From Streptomyces noursei (GTDB lineage Bacteria > Actinomycetota > Actinomycetes > Streptomycetales > Streptomycetaceae): a stretch of 64,000 nt of DNA. The DNA lies in assembly GCF_016917755.1 (NCBI RefSeq), contig NZ_CP070326.1, forward strand, positions 1,798,001 through 1,862,000, written 5' to 3'. A program made the position numbers and the translations under genes. Positions 60,264 to 64,000 of this stretch are shown one piece after another. The number at the start of each line of letters is the position of its first letter. The first letter of the stretch is position 1. The notes below the pieces were generated by a model that worked only from the letters and a program-made list of their open reading frames with translations, did no database searches and was not told where the DNA came from.

Positions 60264-60710
60264 ATGCCCCTGCAGGGAGAGTACGAACCGAGCCCGACCC
60301 CGTGGGTCCGCGAGCAGGTCGAGTTGTACGAGGGATCCGGCGGCACACAGGGCACCACGCTCCGCGGCCTGCCGGTGATCGTGCTGACATCGCGCGGCGC
60401 CACGTCCGGCAAGCTCCGCAAGAGCCCGCTGATGCGGGTCGAGCACGAGGGGGTGTACGCGGCGGTGGCCTCGTTGGGCGGCGCACCCCGCAATCCCGTC
60501 TGGTACCACAATGTGCGCGCCGATCCGCGCGTGGAGCTCCAGGACGGCCCGGTCCGCCGGGACATGACGGCCCGTGAGGTCACCGGCGAGGAGAAGGCGC
60601 TGTGGTGGGCGCGGGCGGTCGAGGCGTTCCCCGACTACGCCGACTACCAGCGCAAGACGGACCGCCGGATCCCGGTCTTCGTGCTGGAGCCGGCAGCCGC
60701 CCCGCACTGA
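60264..60710 (+). CDS. F420-dependent (Ddn-like) nitroreductase-family protein
   Basis: 148 residues from the ATG at 60264. It has the DUF385/Ddn split-barrel pattern ([60 protein letters not shown]). The family binds deazaflavin F420 and reduces quinones and other compounds. The C-terminal helix ends before a convergent modBC gene. Confidence 0.93.
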   Translation: MPLQGEYEPSPTPWVREQVELYEGSGGTQGTTLRGLPVIVLTSRGATSGKLRKSPLMRVEHEGVYAAVASLGGAPRNPVWYHNVRADPRVELQDGPVRRDMTAREVTGEEKALWWARAVEAFPDYADYQRKTDRRIPVFVLEPAAAPH

Positions 60711-60733
60711 CGAACGGCCCGCGGACACCGTCA

Positions 60734-60752
60734 CTCTGACGCTCCGTCAGAG
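60734..60752. terminator. 8-bp hairpin between convergent Ddn-like and modBC genes
   Basis: CTCTGACG-CTC-CGTCAGAG. The stem overlaps the modBC stop. Short, but exact, and placed between two gene ends. Confidence 0.4.
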
Positions 60753-62702
60753 CTGGATCGGCGTCACCTCGGTGGCCTTGACGCTGGTCCAGACGGCGGC
60801 GCCGTCGGCGAGCCCGAGTTCCAGGGCAGCCGCCGGGGTGATCTCGGCGACGAGGTCGGGTGCCTCCGGCGAGGTGACGAGCACCCGCAACCGGCTGCCC
60901 GCGGCGGTGATCTCCCGTACGGTGCCGGGCCAGACGTTGCGCGGACTGCCCGCGGGCTTCTCCAGGTGCACCGAGACCGCCTCGGGGGCGATCACCGCCA
61001 GCGCCCGGGTGCCCTCGGGGAGCCGGTCGGCGACGACCAGGCGGCCGCCTCCAACGAGTGCCAGCCCGTCGCCGTCCGCGGTGCCGGGCCAGGCGTTGCG
61101 GCCCAGCATCCGGGCCACCCAGGGCGAGCGCGGATGACGGGCGACCTCGGCGGGCGGGGCGTCCTGGAGCGCGCGCCCCCCGTCGAGGACGAGGACGCGG
61201 TCGGCCAGCGAGACCGCCTCGACGGGATCGTGGGTGACGATCAGGCAGACCCCGCCGAAGTCGGCGAGATGGCCGCGCAGGGTGTGCCGGACGTGCGCCC
61301 GGGTGGTCTGGTCGAGGGCGGCGAGCGGTTCGTCGAGCAGCAGCAGGCGCGGCCGGGCGGCGAGCGCGCGGGCCAGCGCGACGCGTTGGGCCTGACCGCC
61401 GGAGAGCTGGGCGGGCCTGCGGTGGGCGAGCGCGCCGACGCCGAGCCGGTCGAGCCAGTGCTGTGCGGTGCGCCGGGCCTCGGCCCGCCGGACGCCCTGG
61501 GCGCGCAGTCCGTAGGCGGTGTTGGCCAGCGCCGTCAGGTGTGGGAAGAGCGCCCCGTCCTGCGGGACCCAGGCGACCCCGCGGCGGTGCGGGGGCAGGG
61601 CGGTGGCGTCGCTCTCCCCCAGGTGCAGCACGGCGCGGGCGCGCGGGGTGAGCCCGAGCAGGGCGCGCAACAGGGTGGTCTTGCCGGCTCCGTTGGGACC
61701 GACGACGGCGATGGTGGTGCCCGGGTCGGCCTCCAGGGTGAGCTCCGTGAAGCCAGTGACCTCGGCGTGCAGCGGCCAGCGTCCCCCGGGGGACGACTGC
61801 GGTGCGGCCGGCTCCGGGTGCCCGGTGGTCGGGCCGGCCTCGGCGCCGCCGCCCACGGCACCGCCGTCGGCATCGGCCGGTTCACCGATGGACCTGACCG
61901 CGCGGCCGGTGTGGTCCGGGGGCGCGCCCGTCCACCGCCCGCGCAGGCACACCAGGACGGCCATGGCGATGACGAGCAGCAGCAGGGAGACCGAGGTGGC
62001 GGCCTCCGGGGAGTCCTGGAGCAGCAGATAGACCTGGAGCGGGAGGGTCTGGGTGGTGCCGGGCAGGTTGCCGGCGAAGGTGATCGTCGCGCCGAATTCG
62101 CCGAGCGCCCGGGCCCAGGTCAGCGCGGCGCCGGCGGCCAGTCCGGGGGCGACCATGGGCAGGGTGACGGTGCAGAAGACCCGGAGCGGCGAGGCGCCGA
62201 GGGAGGCCGCGGTCTCCTCGTAGCGGGGGCGGAGTCCGGCGAGGGTGCCCTCCAGGCTGATGACCAGGAAGGGCATCGCGACGAAGGTGGCCGCGACCAC
62301 CGCGCCCGAGGTGTGGAACGGCAGCACGACACCGAAGGTGTCCTCCAGCCAGGGGCCGAGGAGCCCGCGGCGACCGAAGCCGAGCAGCAGGGCGACACCG
62401 CCGACGGTCGGCGGCAGCACCATCGGCAGCAGCACCAGCGAGCGGACCAGCACCTTGCCGGGGAAGTCGACCCGGGCCAGCAGCCAGGCCAGCGGGACGC
62501 CCAGCAGCAGCGACAGGCCCAGCGCCCAGCACGACACCAGCAGCGACAGCCGGAGCGCTTCGAGCACCCCCGGGGTGGTCAGATGGGTGCCCAGGTCACC
62601 CCAGCTGGTGCGGCCGAGGATGCCGAGCAGCGGCATCAGCAGGAACGCGACGGCCAGCAGCGCGGGGACGGCCAGGGCGGCGGGGGTGCGGGGGCGGCTC
62701 AT
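60747..62702 (-). CDS. modBC: Fused molybdate ABC transporter permease and ATPase (ModB-ModC)
   Basis: 651 residues from the ATG at 62702. Residues 1-240 are the permease ModB (five to six helices; EAA loop YEETAASLGASPLRVFCTVT). Then a Gly/Pro-rich linker and the ATPase ModC (about 285-500: Walker A GPNGAGKTT, Q-loop VPQDGALFP, signature LSGGQAQRVALARAL, Walker B LLLLDEPLAALD). A TOBE domain closes the protein (about 580-651). Fusion of modB with modC into one chain is not the common arrangement. The modA gene precedes it on the same strand. Confidence 0.93.
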   Translation of the reverse strand: MSRPRTPAALAVPALLAVAFLLMPLLGILGRTSWGDLGTHLTTPGVLEALRLSLLVSCWALGLSLLLGVPLAWLLARVDFPGKVLVRSLVLLPMVLPPTVGGVALLLGFGRRGLLGPWLEDTFGVVLPFHTSGAVVAATFVAMPFLVISLEGTLAGLRPRYEETAASLGASPLRVFCTVTLPMVAPGLAAGAALTWARALGEFGATITFAGNLPGTTQTLPLQVYLLLQDSPEAATSVSLLLLVIAMAVLVCLRGRWTGAPPDHTGRAVRSIGEPADADGGAVGGGAEAGPTTGHPEPAAPQSSPGGRWPLHAEVTGFTELTLEADPGTTIAVVGPNGAGKTTLLRALLGLTPRARAVLHLGESDATALPPHRRGVAWVPQDGALFPHLTALANTAYGLRAQGVRRAEARRTAQHWLDRLGVGALAHRRPAQLSGGQAQRVALARALAARPRLLLLDEPLAALDQTTRAHVRHTLRGHLADFGGVCLIVTHDPVEAVSLADRVLVLDGGRALQDAPPAEVARHPRSPWVARMLGRNAWPGTADGDGLALVGGGRLVVADRLPEGTRALAVIAPEAVSVHLEKPAGSPRNVWPGTVREITAAGSRLRVLVTSPEAPDLVAEITPAAALELGLADGAAVWTSVKATEVTPIQL

Positions 62703-62835
62703 CGGGAGTCCTGGGATCGGGGCGGGCGGCGGGCCCGGGCCGTCCGGCGGACGGCCGCGGGCACGGCCGGGGCTACGGCGGCGGGGCGGGGGCTGTCCGC
62801 TCCCCCGAGCCGGACAGTCCCCACCCCGCACGTGG

Positions 62836-63633
62836 TCACGGCTTCTGGAAGCCCGCGTCCTGGAGGAGCTTCTGCGCCTCGGGGGTGCTCAGCCACTTCA
62901 CGAACGCGGCGGCCGCGGCGGCGTGCTGGGAGGTCTTGAGGGTCGCGGCAGGGTAGGAGGCCACGGCGTTCTGGGCGTCGGGGATGTCGACGGCGTCGAC
63001 CTTGGTGGGCGCGGTGGCGGCGTCCGTCTTGTAGACGATGCCGGCGTCCGCCTCGCCGAGTTCCACCTTGCTGAGGACGGCGCGGACGTTGGGCTCCTGC
63101 GAGACCGGCTTGACGGTCAGCCTCTGGGCGTCCAGGACCTTCTTGCTGTAGCGGCCGACCGGGACCTCGGGGGCGGCCAGCACCACCTTCAGCTTGCTGT
63201 CGGCGAGGTCCTTGAGGGCGCCGACCTTCTTGGGGTTGCCCTTGCCGGTGGCGATGACCAGGCGGTTCTTGGCGATGATGGTGGGGGCGCCGGTGTCCGC
63301 CTTGAGCCCGTCCATGGTCTTGGTGTCGGCGGTGACCAGGGCGTCGGCGGGGGCACCCTGCTTGACCTGGGCGGCGAGCTCCTGGGAGCCGGCGAAGGAG
63401 AAGGTGACCTTGGTGCCCGGGTGCTCCTTCTCGTAGACGGCGCTGGCCTTCTGGAAGACGTTGGTGAGCGAGGCGGCGGCGAGCACGGTGAGCTTGGTGG
63501 TGCTGCCGGATCCGCCGCCGTTGTCCTTCTTGGTGGTGTCGTCGCCACCGCCGGAGCAGGCGGCGAGCGGGACGAGGAGGGCGGCGGTGACGATCGCGGC
63601 GGCGGCGCGGCGCCCGGTGTGGAACGGGGACAT
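62836..63633 (-). CDS. modA: Molybdate-binding lipoprotein ModA
   Basis: 265 residues from the ATG at 63633. Lipoprotein signal with lipobox LAAC (Cys26), followed by a Gly/Ser-rich linker and the ModA fold: [54 protein letters not shown]. The N-terminal AAASLT block and SFAGSQEL are the oxyanion-binding loops. The mature protein catches molybdate outside the membrane and passes it to ModBC. Gene order modA-modBC, 133 nt apart. Confidence 0.95.
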   Translation of the reverse strand: MSPFHTGRRAAAAIVTAALLVPLAACSGGGDDTTKKDNGGGSGSTTKLTVLAAASLTNVFQKASAVYEKEHPGTKVTFSFAGSQELAAQVKQGAPADALVTADTKTMDGLKADTGAPTIIAKNRLVIATGKGNPKKVGALKDLADSKLKVVLAAPEVPVGRYSKKVLDAQRLTVKPVSQEPNVRAVLSKVELGEADAGIVYKTDAATAPTKVDAVDIPDAQNAVASYPAATLKTSQHAAAAAAFVKWLSTPEAQKLLQDAGFQKP

Positions 63634-63702
63634 GGTGCGGAACTCCTTGGTACGCGGGGCGAGGCGGTCGCCCGAGCGGAGAGGGACAAAGCCGCGCCGA
63701 GT

Positions 63703-63743
63703 GGGGTCTCCCCTGCTCCAGGACGTTCGAGAGCTTGGGGAAG
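63703..63743. repeat. Streptomyces-type palindromic intergenic repeat
   Basis: GGGGTCTCCCCTGCTC, a spacer, then GAGAGCTTGGGGAAGG, an imperfect dyad. I recall the same or nearly the same text as a frequent intergenic element in Streptomyces genomes; this is from memory and unchecked. It lies between modA and the molbindin gene. It may act as a transcript-end or a REP-like element. Only one copy seen in the window. Confidence 0.4.
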
Positions 63744-63815
63744 GGCGACGCCGCTGGGTGGGCGGCCGGTCCGCGGGGGACGTGGGGGCGGACCGCCGGG
63801 TGAGGGTGCGGGTGC

Positions 63816-64000
63816 TCAGGTCCGGTCGATGTGCACGCTGGTGGATTTCACCCGTGCGACGGCCTGCATGCCGACTTCCAGCCCGAGTTCCTCCACCGCT
63901 TCGCGGGTGAGCAGGGAGACCAGACGGTGTGGGCCGGCCTGGATCTCGACCTGGGCGGCGACATCGCCGAGTTTGACGGCGGTGACGATGCCCGGGAAGG
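63816..64000 (-). CDS. Molybdenum-binding TOBE-domain protein (molbindin-like), C-terminal part
   Basis: Only the last 61 codons are in the window; the start lies beyond the right edge. The text [58 protein letters not shown] is a Mop/TOBE domain, with TAVKLG and KSTSVHI the oxyanion-binding motifs. In Streptomyces such genes usually encode an N-terminal helix-turn-helix and one TOBE domain and lie upstream of modA, as here. It probably senses or stores molybdate and may regulate modABC. Confidence 0.85.
   Translation of the reverse strand, partial: FPGIVTAVKLGDVAAQVEIQAGPHRLVSLLTREAVEELGLEVGMQAVARVKSTSVHIDRT

Overview
The window is very high-GC DNA with Streptomyces-type gene content: a SpoIIE/PAS phosphatase, an ECF sigma factor beside a zinc-finger anti-sigma factor, Lrp, TetR, MarR and LysR regulators, a P450-ferredoxin pair, NHLM-type peptide export and an F420-type nitroreductase. 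Many genes are translationally coupled by 1-4 nt overlaps. I read it as a chromosomal segment of a Streptomyces or close relative. No rRNA, tRNA, CRISPR array, transposase or prophage was seen.

Layout. 1-2.1 kb: start of folD (minus strand) behind a ZTP riboswitch, then unknown proteins. 2.1-5 kb: a repeat-rich secreted protein, a TetR repressor with a palindromic operator, and a P450 plus ferredoxin. 5.1-14.5 kb: a nicotinate catabolic cluster of the maleamate route: nicX, nicC, a three-subunit molybdenum hydroxylase, a CoxG-like protein, nicF, nicD and a MarR (nicR) gene. No maleate isomerase is present. 14.5-21 kb: a methyltransferase, a Met-rich membrane protein, sigma and anti-sigma genes, and a copper operon (small Met-rich membrane protein, CopA, PCuAC chaperone). 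21.1-28.6 kb: a relic of an isonitrile synthase gene, a cNMP-binding protein, and an NHLM export operon whose first gene encodes a double-glycine peptide. 29-33.6 kb: a frameshifted PHP gene, a LysR gene, and the threonine catabolic genes kbl and tdh. 34-43.3 kb: a large membrane-anchored ligand-binding protein, a VOC protein, a SpoIIE phosphatase, small proteins, a DinB-like protein and MurJ. 43.4-50.7 kb: Lrp with azlCD, GNAT, an APC permease and two degraded genes. 51.2-57.3 kb: a candidate peptide (RiPP-like) locus. 57.5-64 kb: a secreted protein, carbonic anhydrase with SulP, a Ddn-like protein, and molybdate uptake (modA, fused modBC, molbindin).

Connections. The molybdate genes at the right edge could supply the cofactor of the molybdenum hydroxylase in the nicotinate cluster, although nothing shows co-regulation. 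The nicotinate cluster should turn nicotinate into maleate in five steps; the last step, to fumarate, must be encoded elsewhere. Two separate peptide loci share an architecture: a small precursor gene, then a long perfect hairpin, then processing or export genes. That arrangement suits high precursor and lower enzyme expression.

The best candidate for an undescribed system is at about 51.2-57.3 kb. A 45-residue peptide ending in two GCIS motifs is followed by an ANL adenylating enzyme, a GRDP/DUF1399-like protein and an MFS exporter, with a divergent HypX-like protein and a DNA-binding-domain-only regulator on the other side.
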